Shown: piece by piece, positions 8,663 to 18,084 of the stretch
Layout: every line of letters begins with the position of its first letter
Position numbering within the stretch: the stretch's first letter is position 1
NCBI RefSeq assembly: GCF_900187375.1
Contig: NZ_FYEW01000001.1
Location: 124,001 to 188,000 of the forward strand
Direction: 5' to 3'
DNA: 64,000 nucleotides
From: Hymenobacter gelipurpurascens
GTDB lineage: Bacteria > Bacteroidota > Bacteroidia > Cytophagales > Hymenobacteraceae
Notes under the pieces: generated by a model
What the model was told of the DNA's origin: nothing
The model's database searches: none
Seen by the model: the letters and a program-made list of their open reading frames with translations, nothing else
Position numbers and translations under genes: made by a program

Positions 8663-8995
8663 ATGCCCCTCGACACCGCCAGCTTCCTGCTTCACACGCC
8701 CGAGTCCGAGAAAACCACCATTCATATCCGGTCGGCCGATGGCCTGAGCACTACGCCCTGCGAGGCACTGCTCATTGCCCAAACCAAACGGCAAAAACTG
8801 TACATCACGCTGGAAAAAAAGCGGCGCTACCTGGGCTACACCCAAGTTCCCAACTCCGAAGAGGAGGAAATTGACTTCCTGCGGGACTACGAAGAAGTGG
8901 AAGCCCTCCTGGAAGATGCCGGCCTCGACGGAGTCTATGATGGCGAGCAAGGGATTCTCTATCACAATCTGCTGTTCCTCCTCATGAACCCCTAA
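8663..8995 (+). CDS. Small acidic hypothetical protein
   Basis: 110 residues from ATG 8663. Soluble and acidic in its second half (SEEEEIDFLRDYEEVEALLEDAG), with no signal peptide or membrane segment. I recognise no domain. Codon use matches its neighbours and a possible promoter box lies just upstream, so it is probably a real gene. Confidence 0.65.
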   Translation: MPLDTASFLLHTPESEKTTIHIRSADGLSTTPCEALLIAQTKRQKLYITLEKKRRYLGYTQVPNSEEEEIDFLRDYEEVEALLEDAGLDGVYDGEQGILYHNLLFLLMNP

Positions 8996-9092
8996 GGTTC
9001 AGTTGTCAGTTGTGATTTGTCGGTTTTTAGTAATAAAAATGCTGATAAATAACAACTTGCAACCAAAAATTCACAACCGGCAACTCCCTAAC

Positions 9093-10127
9093 CTAGCGGC
9101 CGCGGTAGTCGGCCAACAGGCCTTCGTAAATCCAGTTGGCCAGGGCCTGCCGGTTGTCGGCTACCAAAAAGCGGCGCTGGTCTTTCTGGTTCCGAATGTT
9201 GCCAAGCTCCATGAATACGGCCGGAGCATGGCTGTTGCGGACCTCATACAGGCTGCTGCGCTCCGATACATTACCCGAGTAGGGGCGGTTAGGCTGAGCG
9301 CGTTTGTAGCGGTTCGTGAATACGGAGTGGATGTTCTTGGCCAGACGTAGGCCAGTAGCACTGTTGGCATGATGGTAAAAGAACACATCAATGTTCTGAC
9401 CCTCGCTGCGGCTATCTACGTGCAGCGCCAGCAGACGCTGGTAGGCGCCTTTGTGGCGGGCGTGCAACCGGTTCACCTCCGATATGCGCTGGCGCAGGCG
9501 GCCAAGCTGACTGAGCGGAATGCGCTGCTGCGGATAGGTCATCTCATCATGGTCCAGCTTCAGCACGTTCTCATCCCGGATGCCGTCATTGGGGTCCTGC
9601 ACCATTACGTACACAGTGGCGCCGTGCTCCAAGAGCACGCGGGCCAGGCGCACCGTTACATCATAGGCGTACTCATCTTCTGATAGCTTGGCGCTACCGT
9701 ACTGGCCTATAGCGCCTGGGTCGGGCCCGCCATGCCCCGACGACAGGTAGTACACGGCCCCACCCAGCGCCCGGTCTCGAACCTGAGGGGCGCCATACTG
9801 CCCGCCAAATAGCTGCGAAAGAGGAATGGGCTTTTTGCTGGTAGCAGGGGTAGCAGCAGTGGTGCGGGCGGCTGGTTTCTTCTTGGTAGCGCTGCCAACA
9901 TTGGGCAGCAGATATGCCCGGCCGACCACCAGCGTCTTGTTGCGGCCCAGGCGCTTTTTGTTCAGCTCCTGAAACTGCCGCAGATGCCGGCTTGGGCTGA
10001 GTCCGTGCCGCAGGAGCAGCGTCTGGTAGCCGTCGCCGGGTTTAGCTACGGCCCTCCGATAGGAGCTTTGGCTAAAGGCCTGAGTAGAAAACAGAAAGAG
10101 CAGAACGAGGAGAGCAGCGGTGCGCAA
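9093..10127 (-). CDS. Secreted N-acetylmuramoyl-L-alanine amidase with LysM domain
   Basis: 344 residues starting at a TTG (10127); no in-frame ATG precedes it. The signal peptide ends near AFSQ (about residue 20). A LysM-like module (about 28-80, PGDGYQTLLLRHGLS...LVVGRAYLLPN) is followed by a linker and an Amidase_3 domain (about 125-340). Zinc ligands and catalytic residues are visible: SSGHGG, the Glu of LSEDEY, the His of LHVDS and the Glu of FMELGN. It cleaves the amide bond between N-acetylmuramic acid and the stem peptide in the periplasm during division or wall turnover. Confidence 0.9.
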   Translation of the reverse strand: MRTAALLVLLFLFSTQAFSQSSYRRAVAKPGDGYQTLLLRHGLSPSRHLRQFQELNKKRLGRNKTLVVGRAYLLPNVGSATKKKPAARTTAATPATSKKPIPLSQLFGGQYGAPQVRDRALGGAVYYLSSGHGGPDPGAIGQYGSAKLSEDEYAYDVTVRLARVLLEHGATVYVMVQDPNDGIRDENVLKLDHDEMTYPQQRIPLSQLGRLRQRISEVNRLHARHKGAYQRLLALHVDSRSEGQNIDVFFYHHANSATGLRLAKNIHSVFTNRYKRAQPNRPYSGNVSERSSLYEVRNSHAPAVFMELGNIRNQKDQRRFLVADNRQALANWIYEGLLADYRGR

Positions 10128-10436
10128 AAGCAGAGAACTATAAGGATACTTAGGGGAGCTGGTTTCGGCCTAGGCCACTACAACCGGCTGAGCAGGCGCC
10201 AAAGCGGTACTGAGGCAGTACGCGTTTTGGACATATGGTACTACAAAGGAGGTGGTAAAAATTCAGAATACGAACAAAAACTACCACAGCCCAACGCTAG
10301 GCACCCCGGAAATGGTACGTAAACGAGGCCTAGGCCACTGCCTGGCAGCGGTAGCCACACGGGCCAAAGTACACGGCATAAAAAAAGCGGAGTTAGGTTA
10401 CCGCCTCGTATTTTTGAGTGTCCCTCACCTGTTTTT
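10128..10436. other. Non-coding gap with two CTAGGCCAC motifs
   Basis: No plausible gene. It carries two plus-strand copies of the iterated motif at 10170 and 10330 and separates the divergent amidase and hybrid kinase genes, so both promoters should lie here. I could not assign boxes confidently. Confidence 0.6.
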
Positions 10437-13400
10437 ATGGCACTTCCCTCGTCGCAGCCCTCTTCAAACCTCCATGCTCGTATTGAGGAGCTGGAACTGG
10501 CCCTCCAGCAAGCCAGGGCCGCCCAAAAGGTGCTGCAGCAGGAAGTTGCGGAGCTGCGGGACATTGCCAATATTCCGCAGCAGAACCCCAATCCTATTTT
10601 GCGGGTCGGGCTGCAGGGAGAACTGCTCTACACCAACCCAGCGGCCCAGCGGCTTTATGCCGCTGCATCCGAAGCCGATCAGCTCTTATTGCAAAGCCAG
10701 GCCCGGGCGCTAGCCACCCAAGTGCTGGCTACGGGGGCTGCGGTGCAGGTAGATATGCCCGGTGCAAATGCTGGCAGTTACACGGCCTACGTGCAGCCTT
10801 TCCCCGAGGAAGGATACATTAGTATGTATCTGGTAGATATTACGGCCCGGGTGCAGGCACAGCAGCAGCTGGCGGAGCAGCGCGCTTTCTACGAAACTAT
10901 CCTCGATGAGCTGCCCAGCCAGATTGCCGTCTTCACGCTGGAGCAAAAGTACTTGTATCTCAATGCCTTTGCCTTGCCCAATGCCCAGGCCCGGCAGGCA
11001 CTCGTAGGCCAGGGGGTGTTCGAGCTGGCCGCCTCGCAGGGGTGGCCTACAGCGTTGGCTGAGAAGCGCCAGGAGCAATTCAGGCGGGTCGTGCAGGAAC
11101 AGCAGCAAATGGTTTGGGAAGAAGCGCTGGAACTGCCCGATGGCCGCATGCGCTATGCACTGCGGCACTATCAGCCGGTGTTTGATAAGAGCGGGAAGCT
11201 GCAGCTGATAATCGGGTACGGCTCAGACGTGACCCAGCGGCGCGAGGCAGAGCTGCAGAAGATTGCAGACGAAGCAAAAATCAGAGCCCTCTTCACGGCC
11301 CTGCCCGATACCATTGTGGTGCTTGATGCCCAGGGCCGGGTGCTGGAAGCCAAGCCCGGCACCACGGCGCTAGGCCACCCCGGACAGCCGCTGGAAGGCG
11401 CCATGCTGGCCGATCTGCTGCCGCCGCCGGTAGCACAGACCCTGGGGGCCCTCATTGCCGGCGGACTTACTCAGGCTGTGCAGGAGCAAGGGTTTGAGCT
11501 GCCCCTGCCCGATGGTACCGTTTCATACCACAGCGCCCGGCTGGTAGCCTTGCAACAGGGGGCAAGCCTCCTGATTATGGCCAATATCACCCGCGAGGAA
11601 ATGGCCCGGCGGGAGCTGCTGGAACAGCAGCAGTTTATGCAGCAGGTACTCGACACCAGTCCGAGCGCTATTCTGGTGCGGAATGCAGCCGGCCAAGTCT
11701 TGTTTCATAACCGAACTGCCGAAACGCTGCTCACCGACGCGGCCCAGGCGCACCAACTAGCTGCCCAGGCCCCGGAAAGCATTCAGGCCAAGGAGTTGGC
11801 CCTCTATGCCGAGTCGGATGCCTATGTGCTGACGACCGGTGAGCAAACCGATCAGGAAACCCCCATGACGCTTCCTTCGGGAGAGATACGGTGGTTCCAG
11901 GTAGTGAAGCGCCCCTTGCGCGTGACCGATGGCAGCCTGCATGTGCTGGTGGTAAGCACCGAGATTACGGCCATCAAGCAGGCCCAGCAAACGCTGGAAC
12001 GCAATGAAAAGCAGTACCGCGACCTGATGCAGTACTCCCAGGCGCTCATTTGTACCCACGACTTATCCGGTAAGCTCCTGACTATAAACCCCGCAGTAGC
12101 CCAGTTTATGGGAGTGCCCGCCGAGCAGCTGCCCGGCCGTAACCTCCTGGAAGGCTTGTTGCCGGAGCATCAGGCAAAGTTGGCGCAATACCTCACGGAA
12201 ATAGCCCGGAAAGGCGAGCAGCGGGGCGTAGTAGAAATGCAGACGGGCTTTGGGGAGCGGCGCTACATCCTCTACCAGAACTACTTGGTGCAGGAAGAAG
12301 CGCGCGTGCCCTATGTAATTGGCTACGGGCAGGATATTACCGAGCGCATTCTGGTAGAGCAGGAGCTGAAGCGCGCTAAAGAAGAAGCAGAAGCCGCCGT
12401 ACGCTCCCGCGAGAACTTTCTGGCCAACATGAGCCATGAAATCCGGACGCCCATGAACGGCGTGATGGGCATGGCAAATCAGCTCAGCAAAACAACACTC
12501 GATGCGCGCCAGCAGGAGTTTTTGCGTATCATCCGCAGCTCCGGCCAGCACCTGCTCAGTATTATCAACGATGTGCTGGACATGGCTAAAATTACCTCCG
12601 GCAAGCTGGAGTTCGAGCAAACCCCCTTCAACCTCTGCGATTCGATGGGGCAGGCCTTGCAACCGCTCGTGCTGCAGGCCCAAGAAAAGGGCCTCGCAGT
12701 GCACGGAACTATGCTGCGCGAGTCGTGTCCGCATCCGTGGGTGCTCGGCGACCCGTATCGCATCAATCAGATACTAATCAACCTCGTCAGCAATGCCGTG
12801 AAGTTCACGCCGGCGGGAGGCAGCATCACGGTAATCAGCCGACAGGTAGCCGAAACCCAGGATACGCTCACGGTAGAGTGCAGCGTCACCGATACCGGTA
12901 TCGGGATTGCGCCGGCGCAACAGGCGCGGGTTTTCGAGGGCTTCACGCAGGCCTACGCCGATACCACCCGCCGCTTTGGTGGCACGGGGCTGGGCCTGAG
13001 TATCTCTCAGGCGCTGGTAGAGCAAATGGGTGGCCAGCTGAAGCTGGAAAGCGTGGTAGGCCAGGGCAGCAGGTTTTCATTTGAGCTCACGCTGCCCCGC
13101 ACAGCCCCCGCCGCCGCTGCCGCAACGCCCGCCATCAATTTGGGAACGTTGGAGGGCCGGCGGGTGCTGCTTGTGGAAGACAATGAAATCAACCGCCACA
13201 TTGCGCGCCTCTTGCTGGAAGAGTGGGGCATGACCGTAGATGAAGCCGAAAACGGGCCGGAAGGCCTAGCGCTTTATAGCCAACAGGCCTACGATGTGGT
13301 GCTGATGGATATCCAGATGCCCGGCATGAGTGGCCTAGAAGCCACCGCTATCATCCGGCAGCTACCCGATGCCATCAAGTCTGGGGTGCCTATTCTGGCC

Positions 13401-13907
13401 CTCACTGCCAACGCCTTCCGGGCCGATAACGAGCGGTACCTGGCCGCCGGCATGGATGCCTGCCTGACCAAACCCTTCGAGGAAGGAGCACTGTACCGGC
13501 AGCTGGAGCAGTTGCTGAGGCCCGGTACCCAGCCTACGCCGCCACCCGTGCCCAGCTACAACCTCGCCAAGCTGCGCGAAATGGCCCAGGGCCACGAGGC
13601 CTTTGTGGGTAGAATTATCCGCTCTTTCCTCACGAATATGCCGGGCAGCTTAGCGGAGCTGGAGGCTGCTGCCGCTACCGGCGACTGGCAGCGGGTGGCC
13701 GCCGTCACGCACCACATCAAGCCCAGCTTGGATTCCTTGGGGGTGCCCCATGTGGCTGAAGTTGTAAGGCAGCTGGAGCGTATCGAAGAAGTGACCAGCT
13801 CAGAACACCCCTCTCGGCAGCAGGCGGTGGCCCGGCTGGTGGTTCAGGTACGGCAGGCGCTGGAAGCGCTTCCCCAGGAGCTCCCGCCTGATGCTGCCCT
13901 GGCCTAG
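10437..13907 (+). CDS. Multi-PAS hybrid histidine kinase with receiver and HPt domains
   Basis: 1156 residues, no transmembrane segment, so a cytosolic sensor. An N-terminal coiled coil (about 10-45) is followed by about five PAS-type units up to residue 640. HisKA carries the phospho-acceptor His667 in NMSHEIRTPMNG, then HATPase_c with DTGIGI and GGTGLGLS, a receiver (phospho-acceptor Asp958 in LMDIQMPGMSG) and a C-terminal HPt domain with His1092 (THHIKPSLDSLG). It thus holds a whole phosphorelay in one chain; the final acceptor is not identified. The convergent LytTR regulator 8 bp downstream is a candidate partner. The gene contains two in-frame iterated motifs (11370, 13330). Confidence 0.93.
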   Translation: MALPSSQPSSNLHARIEELELALQQARAAQKVLQQEVAELRDIANIPQQNPNPILRVGLQGELLYTNPAAQRLYAAASEADQLLLQSQARALATQVLATGAAVQVDMPGANAGSYTAYVQPFPEEGYISMYLVDITARVQAQQQLAEQRAFYETILDELPSQIAVFTLEQKYLYLNAFALPNAQARQALVGQGVFELAASQGWPTALAEKRQEQFRRVVQEQQQMVWEEALELPDGRMRYALRHYQPVFDKSGKLQLIIGYGSDVTQRREAELQKIADEAKIRALFTALPDTIVVLDAQGRVLEAKPGTTALGHPGQPLEGAMLADLLPPPVAQTLGALIAGGLTQAVQEQGFELPLPDGTVSYHSARLVALQQGASLLIMANITREEMARRELLEQQQFMQQVLDTSPSAILVRNAAGQVLFHNRTAETLLTDAAQAHQLAAQAPESIQAKELALYAESDAYVLTTGEQTDQETPMTLPSGEIRWFQVVKRPLRVTDGSLHVLVVSTEITAIKQAQQTLERNEKQYRDLMQYSQALICTHDLSGKLLTINPAVAQFMGVPAEQLPGRNLLEGLLPEHQAKLAQYLTEIARKGEQRGVVEMQTGFGERRYILYQNYLVQEEARVPYVIGYGQDITERILVEQELKRAKEEAEAAVRSRENFLANMSHEIRTPMNGVMGMANQLSKTTLDARQQEFLRIIRSSGQHLLSIINDVLDMAKITSGKLEFEQTPFNLCDSMGQALQPLVLQAQEKGLAVHGTMLRESCPHPWVLGDPYRINQILINLVSNAVKFTPAGGSITVISRQVAETQDTLTVECSVTDTGIGIAPAQQARVFEGFTQAYADTTRRFGGTGLGLSISQALVEQMGGQLKLESVVGQGSRFSFELTLPRTAPAAAAATPAINLGTLEGRRVLLVEDNEINRHIARLLLEEWGMTVDEAENGPEGLALYSQQAYDVVLMDIQMPGMSGLEATAIIRQLPDAIKSGVPILALTANAFRADNERYLAAGMDACLTKPFEEGALYRQLEQLLRPGTQPTPPPVPSYNLAKLREMAQGHEAFVGRIIRSFLTNMPGSLAELEAAAATGDWQRVAAVTHHIKPSLDSLGVPHVAEVVRQLERIEEVTSSEHPSRQQAVARLVVQVRQALEALPQELPPDAALA

Positions 13908-13915
13908 CGCCTGCG

Positions 13916-14632
13916 CTAAAGCCCGCGCAACGACTTATAAAAGGTGTCTTGGTAGGATTTGCCCACCGGTACTTCGTGTTTGCCCAGCTTTAGCAGGTTG
14001 TCCTCTACACTATCCACTAGGTTCGTATTCACAATGTAGCTGCGGTGTACTCTGATGAAGTGCGCAAAAGGCAGCCGCTCGGCCAAGGACTTGAGCGTGA
14101 GGTACACAATGTGCTTCTGCGTTTTCGTGACGAGCACAGAATACGTGGATAAGGCCTCTATGTACAATACCTCATCGAAGTTGATGCGCAGCACCCGGGA
14201 GCCTACTTTCACGAACAGATCGGAGTCGGGGGCGGTGGGCTGGGGAGCTTCCGAAGGAGCTTCGTTGCGTTGTACCACGCGCGCTACCGCCTGCCGGAAT
14301 CGGGTAACATCAACCGGCTTCACGAGATAATCGACGGCCTGCATGTCAAATGCTGTAACGGCAAAATCGCGGTGCGAGGTGACCATGATGATGGCGGGGG
14401 CAGGCTCAGGAAGCAGCTGCGGCAAATCGAGGCCGGAAAGATGGGGCATCTCAATATCCAGCAACAGCAAGTCGGCGTGGCCTCCCTGGCGAAAGTAATT
14501 CAGGGCCTCAACGCCACCGGACAGGGAGGCGGCCAATTCCAGATCCGGATCCAGCGCTACCAAGTGTTCCAGAGTCAGGCGGTTGATTTCGTTGTCATCC
14601 ACGATGACACAGGCAAGCGGCGAGAGAGGCAT
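13916..14632 (-). CDS. LytTR-type response regulator
   Basis: 238 residues. Receiver domain 1-120 with acidic pair Asp12-Asp13, phospho-acceptor Asp59 (LLLLDIEMPHLSG) and the Lys of LVKPVD. The C-terminal LytTR DNA-binding domain (about 140-238) has FVKVGSRVLRI, DEVLYIEALSTYS and HFIRVHRSYIVN. Regulators of this class usually pair with a LytS-like or hybrid kinase. Here the convergent hybrid kinase ends 8 bp away, which makes it the likely but unproven partner. Confidence 0.92.
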   Translation of the reverse strand: MPLSPLACVIVDDNEINRLTLEHLVALDPDLELAASLSGGVEALNYFRQGGHADLLLLDIEMPHLSGLDLPQLLPEPAPAIIMVTSHRDFAVTAFDMQAVDYLVKPVDVTRFRQAVARVVQRNEAPSEAPQPTAPDSDLFVKVGSRVLRINFDEVLYIEALSTYSVLVTKTQKHIVYLTLKSLAERLPFAHFIRVHRSYIVNTNLVDSVEDNLLKLGKHEVPVGKSYQDTFYKSLRGL

Positions 14633-15102
14633 GTAAGAAACGTGGGTACTACGGACGAGCTATAAGGATGCGGCAGCTATAAACGATTCTTTTCGAGATG
14701 CGGATTGCAGGCAGCAGGGCCAAACTTTCAATTTATATATCCCAAAGTGGGAGTGGCCGCTTAGACAAAGCATCTGGGTATAAAAATGAAAACAGAGAGG
14801 GCAAAAAGTGGAGCTTTTCGGTAAGCGGCAGGCTTTGTCAGCTGAACGGTATCCGGTGCCAGACCGAGCGCTCTGGCCTGTTTCACTCGGATAGCAAACC
14901 AGTGCTGGCTCTTGGTCCACAAAGAAGTCGGGCACTGGCGCTGTGGAGAAAAGCTCCCCTTGGTCCAACATTTGGGCTGAGGCTCCGCTTATCTTTGAAC
15001 TGGCCTAGGGCAAAGGGCGGCACCCAAACGCCCGGCATGCCTTGGGCCTGCCTTGGCAGCGCAGTGCCTGCAAGGCTATAGTTGGAATGACGCTGAAAAC
15101 CT
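14633..15102. other. 470-bp region without a recognisable gene
   Basis: The part near 14720-14800 is A/T-rich (AATTTATATATCCCAAAGTG) and may hold the LytTR promoter. The part near 15000-15080 is GC-rich and contains a GGCCTAG core. No protein-like frame on either strand resembles a known family. Confidence 0.5.
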
Positions 15103-15519
15103 ATGGCAACTCCTCTTCCTAAAAAAGTCCTGGCCCGCCAGCACGAGATTACTGCCGATTTTTTGCGGGCACTGGACCGGCACTTAGCTGATTTGGAGGT
15201 GGGTAAAGCCACCGAAATGCTGGAAATCCGGGATTTCGCCGACCAGTTGCATCTGCATCCTACTCACCTGAGCAACATCATCAAGCTCACCACGGGCCAT
15301 GCTCCCTGCTACTTCTTCGAGGCCCGAATTCTGGAGCTGGCCCAGCGCCGCTTGTGCGAAACCAAGCTGCCCATTGCCGAAATAGCGGCCCAGCTCACCT
15401 ACGACCCCTAGAACTTCACAAAATTCTTCAAGCGCTTTGCCGGCCTTACGCCCAAGCAGTACCGCGAGCAGGTGTGGGCAGAGGGGCGAGTGGTAGAATC
15501 GGAAACAGTCACCATTTAA
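15103..15519 (+). pseudogene. AraC-family transcription regulator interrupted by an in-frame amber codon
   Basis: The frame opens at ATG 15103 and encodes an AraC DNA-binding domain (EIRDFADQLHLHPTHLSNIIKL...IAEIAAQLTYDP). TAG at 15409-15411 stops it where the family has serine (YDPSNFTKFFKRF), and the same frame continues NFTKFFKRFAGLTPKQYRE to a TAA at 15517-15519. The lesion lies inside the second helix-turn-helix, so the short product should not bind DNA normally. It stands 69 bp before the SDR gene it probably regulated. A TCG or TCC to TAG change fits. Confidence 0.88.
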
Positions 15520-15588
15520 ACTGTAACTGTCACCATAGTTTCGGGTGGTAGGGCGTGCAATTTTGTGGCGTAACCTAACCCCGTATTC

Positions 15589-16350
15589 ATGAGCACAAAC
15601 AAGATAGCCCTCGTCACGGGCGGAAGCCGTGGCCTGGGCAAAAACATGGCGTTGCAGCTGGCCCAGGCCGGCCACGATGTAGTCCTGACCTATCATAGCC
15701 GGCAGGAAGAAGCACAGGTAGTAGTAGGCCAAGCGGAGGCACTGGGGCGCAAGGCCGTAGCCCTGCAGCTAGACTCGGGCAAAGCAGCCACCTTTCCGGC
15801 GTTTGCGGAGGCACTAGGCCACTCATTGCAGGCCAGATGGGGCCGCAACAGCTTCGATTTCCTGATTAACAACGCCGGCATCGACGTGGCCCGGCCCATT
15901 GCGCAGACCACCGAAGACGACTTCGACCAGTTGCTGAATGTGCATTTTAAAGGTGTCTTTTTCCTGACCCAAACTCTGCTGCCCCAGCTGGCCGATGGTG
16001 GCGCAATCGTGAACCTCTCAACGGGACTTACGCGCTTCACTACGCCTGGCTACGCGGCCTACGCCTCTATGAAAGGCGCCGTGGAGGTGTTCACAAAGTA
16101 TCTGGCCAAGGAGCTGGGCAGCCGGGGCATCAGGGCCAACGTGGTGGCGCCGGGCATCGTCAAAACCGATTTTACAAAAGCAGCCCGCGAAGCGCACCCG
16201 CAGCTAGAGGCCTACATGTCGGGGCAAACGGCGCTGGGCCGCATTGGCGAGCCAGAGGATATTGGGGGCGTAGTGGCGTTCCTGTGCTCCGATGCGGCCC
16301 GGTGGGTGAATGCCCAGCGGCTGGAGGCTTCGGGTGGCTACTCGCTCTAG
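15589..16350 (+). CDS. SDR-family NAD(P)-dependent oxidoreductase
   Basis: 253 residues, classical short-chain dehydrogenase length. Cofactor motif TGGSRGLG (residues 10-17), NNAG (about 98-101), catalytic Ser in NLSTG and Y-x-x-x-K as YASMK, then PG near residue 187. An NADP preference is suggested by the basic residues after beta-1. The substrate is unknown. The broken AraC gene upstream is a likely former regulator. TAG stop lies inside a CTAGGCCAC motif whose palindromic CTAG also gives the stop of the opposite gene. Confidence 0.9.
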   Translation: MSTNKIALVTGGSRGLGKNMALQLAQAGHDVVLTYHSRQEEAQVVVGQAEALGRKAVALQLDSGKAATFPAFAEALGHSLQARWGRNSFDFLINNAGIDVARPIAQTTEDDFDQLLNVHFKGVFFLTQTLLPQLADGGAIVNLSTGLTRFTTPGYAAYASMKGAVEVFTKYLAKELGSRGIRANVVAPGIVKTDFTKAAREAHPQLEAYMSGQTALGRIGEPEDIGGVVAFLCSDAARWVNAQRLEASGGYSL

Positions 16351-16562
16351 GCCACTTGGCGGTCGGGGGTGCCATCAAAATCTCCGCCCGAAACGCTGGC
16401 GAGGATGGCTAGCTCCCGGCGCAATACCGATAGCAGCACCCGATGGTTAGCCATGGCATCCGGCCGCGCTTCCAGCTCCTTCAGATGATCCTGAATGAGG
16501 CTGGTAAACTCGGTGGAAGAGAACCGAGGCTGTGAGGTGGATGAGTAGTTGAGGGGTGGCAT
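16347..16562 (-). CDS. Small hypothetical protein converging on the SDR gene
   Basis: 71 residues from ATG 16562: MPPLNYSSTSQPRFSSTEF, then a helical stretch with LKELEARPDAMANHRVLLSVLRRELAIL. No signal or membrane segment and no known domain. It overlaps the SDR gene by 4 bp tail to tail, both stops being made by the same CTAG. Confidence 0.55.
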   Translation of the reverse strand: MPPLNYSSTSQPRFSSTEFTSLIQDHLKELEARPDAMANHRVLLSVLRRELAILASVSGGDFDGTPDRQVA

Positions 16563-16650
16563 GAGTAAGCCAGAAAGCAGGAATGCCTAAGTAAAAGTAT
16601 ATACGCTGGTTTTTGAGCAAAGTACTCAATTTGCCAAAACACTTCATAAC

Positions 16651-16688
16651 AAAATGAGCCGGCCTCCCATAAAAGGAAGCCGGCTCAT
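16651..16688. terminator. Hairpin terminator
   Basis: ATGAGCCGG...CCGGCTCAT with an inner CCTCC/GGAAG part forms a stem with A-rich flanks on the left. It lies downstream of the minus-strand gene ending at 16711. Confidence 0.6.
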
Positions 16689-16710
16689 GTGTGATAATGT
16701 AACCTCGACG

Positions 16711-17181
16711 TTAGAATCGGAAAGCAGGACGGGCCGGGTTCCAGATTCCCCACGGAATCATGATCAGCACCAATATCAGCGCAATAAGGAACCAGGTGAA
16801 GGCTTTCTTGTGCTTCAGTACAGCATCCGGGGCTTTTTTGGAAAGCGTGCGGCCTACCTGCGCGGCTATCACGGCCAGCAGCATGCCCACCAGGTGCTCT
16901 ACGGCAAAGAAACGGCTGCCCGCATCTTTCATAACGGCGCCACCGGCGGTTTCAAAGGCTTTTATGCCATAAGGGCTCAGGCCGAAATACAGGATCAGGC
17001 CCAGCAGCAGCTGCAGGTGCATAGAGCCCACGAAAGCGGCGCCCATGCCGTTATCAGCCCCCGTCCAGGCCTTGCGGCCCTGCCAGCCCGAGAAGGCCCG
17101 GAAAATGGCAATCAGTCCGAAAATCAGCACCAGCCAGCGCGACCAGGAGTGCAGCGCCAAAACAAGAGAGTAAGCAGTCAT
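16711..17181 (-). CDS. Four-helix membrane protein (cytochrome b-like)
   Basis: 156 residues from ATG 17181. Four membrane helices, with histidines on helix faces: HSWSRWLVLIFGLIAIF, GSMHLQLLLGLILYF, FFAVEHLVGMLLAVIAAQVG and AFTWFLIALILVLIMIPWG. This pattern is typical of small cytochrome-b561/DUF-like membrane proteins of Bacteroidota. Haem binding is inferred from the spaced His residues only. It stands alone between two minus-strand units. Confidence 0.72.
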   Translation of the reverse strand: MTAYSLVLALHSWSRWLVLIFGLIAIFRAFSGWQGRKAWTGADNGMGAAFVGSMHLQLLLGLILYFGLSPYGIKAFETAGGAVMKDAGSRFFAVEHLVGMLLAVIAAQVGRTLSKKAPDAVLKHKKAFTWFLIALILVLIMIPWGIWNPARPAFRF

Positions 17182-17281
17182 ACAAGGAAAAGGTGAGTTG
17201 GAAACGATAAAGGTCGGGGGAGGCGGCGAAAATGCGGCACCGCTGGCCGGAAATTTCGGGTGCCCGCTGCGGCCGAGTGGC

Positions 17282-17860
17282 CTAGGCCAGCTGCTGAAAT
17301 AGGTCGGGGGTGGTTTCTTGCTTGTGGCCCTCAAACCCAAAGGATTTCTCCTGCAGAAACTGTTCGCCCTGCTGCCGCAGAATGGTAATGTTGTTGATGG
17401 TAAGCTGCAGATTGAACGTTTGGTTATTGAGGTACTGCAGCACGGGGCCCAGAAGCTCGGGCGTGGTATCGTGCAGGGCCAGCGAAATGTGCGGTAGCCA
17501 GCAGTCGGGGCCACTGAACTTATCGGTGCGCAGGCACAGCGGTGCGGTGGCGTGCAAAATGCGCTGGTGCAGGTGATTGAGGGCGTCGGAGCGTAGCACC
17601 GGAATATAAATCACGGGATTGGGTCCCGGGAACAGGCCTAGGCCTGTAGTGAAAGCCGTGAAGGGGCGCGTAGTGCGGGCTACATCGCGCAGCACTTGCT
17701 TCAGGGAGGAAAGCTTCCGGACGCCGGCCAGCTGGTAGGTGAGATGCGGGTCGGGAGTGGCCTGCACATCATCCAGACCAAATTCCGTTTCCAGACTTTT
17801 GATAATCCGGTTGATGCGGTCGGCGTTCTGGGGGTTGAGCAGAGACGTTATTGCAAGCAT
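17282..17860 (-). CDS. 2H phosphoesterase (2'-5' RNA ligase-like)
   Basis: 192 residues with the two H-x-T/S motifs that define the 2H superfamily: PHLTYQ (about residue 39) and PHISLAL (about residue 123). Bacterial members act on 2',3'-cyclic or 2'-5' phosphodiester bonds in RNA or small nucleotides. The precise substrate cannot be read from sequence. The TAG stop lies in GTGGCCTAG. Confidence 0.85.
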   Translation of the reverse strand: MLAITSLLNPQNADRINRIIKSLETEFGLDDVQATPDPHLTYQLAGVRKLSSLKQVLRDVARTTRPFTAFTTGLGLFPGPNPVIYIPVLRSDALNHLHQRILHATAPLCLRTDKFSGPDCWLPHISLALHDTTPELLGPVLQYLNNQTFNLQLTINNITILRQQGEQFLQEKSFGFEGHKQETTPDLFQQLA

Positions 17861-18084
17861 ATGCTGATTATCTGAGCGGCCTAAAGGAAATTAGTAGTGG
17901 GCACCTTGGGTAACAAAGCAGCCAAAGGTGTGCCACGGCCTACTTTCTTACAACCGCTACCACGCCCAACCGGGGTTGGAAGGCCGGCAAATAACTCGAT
18001 TTTTTAACGTGGTAGCCTCCGATATGAAGTTTTCGGTAGAAAAATTTAGGCGCAAAGGTTTAAAAAGCAATCAGAGGGGAGACT

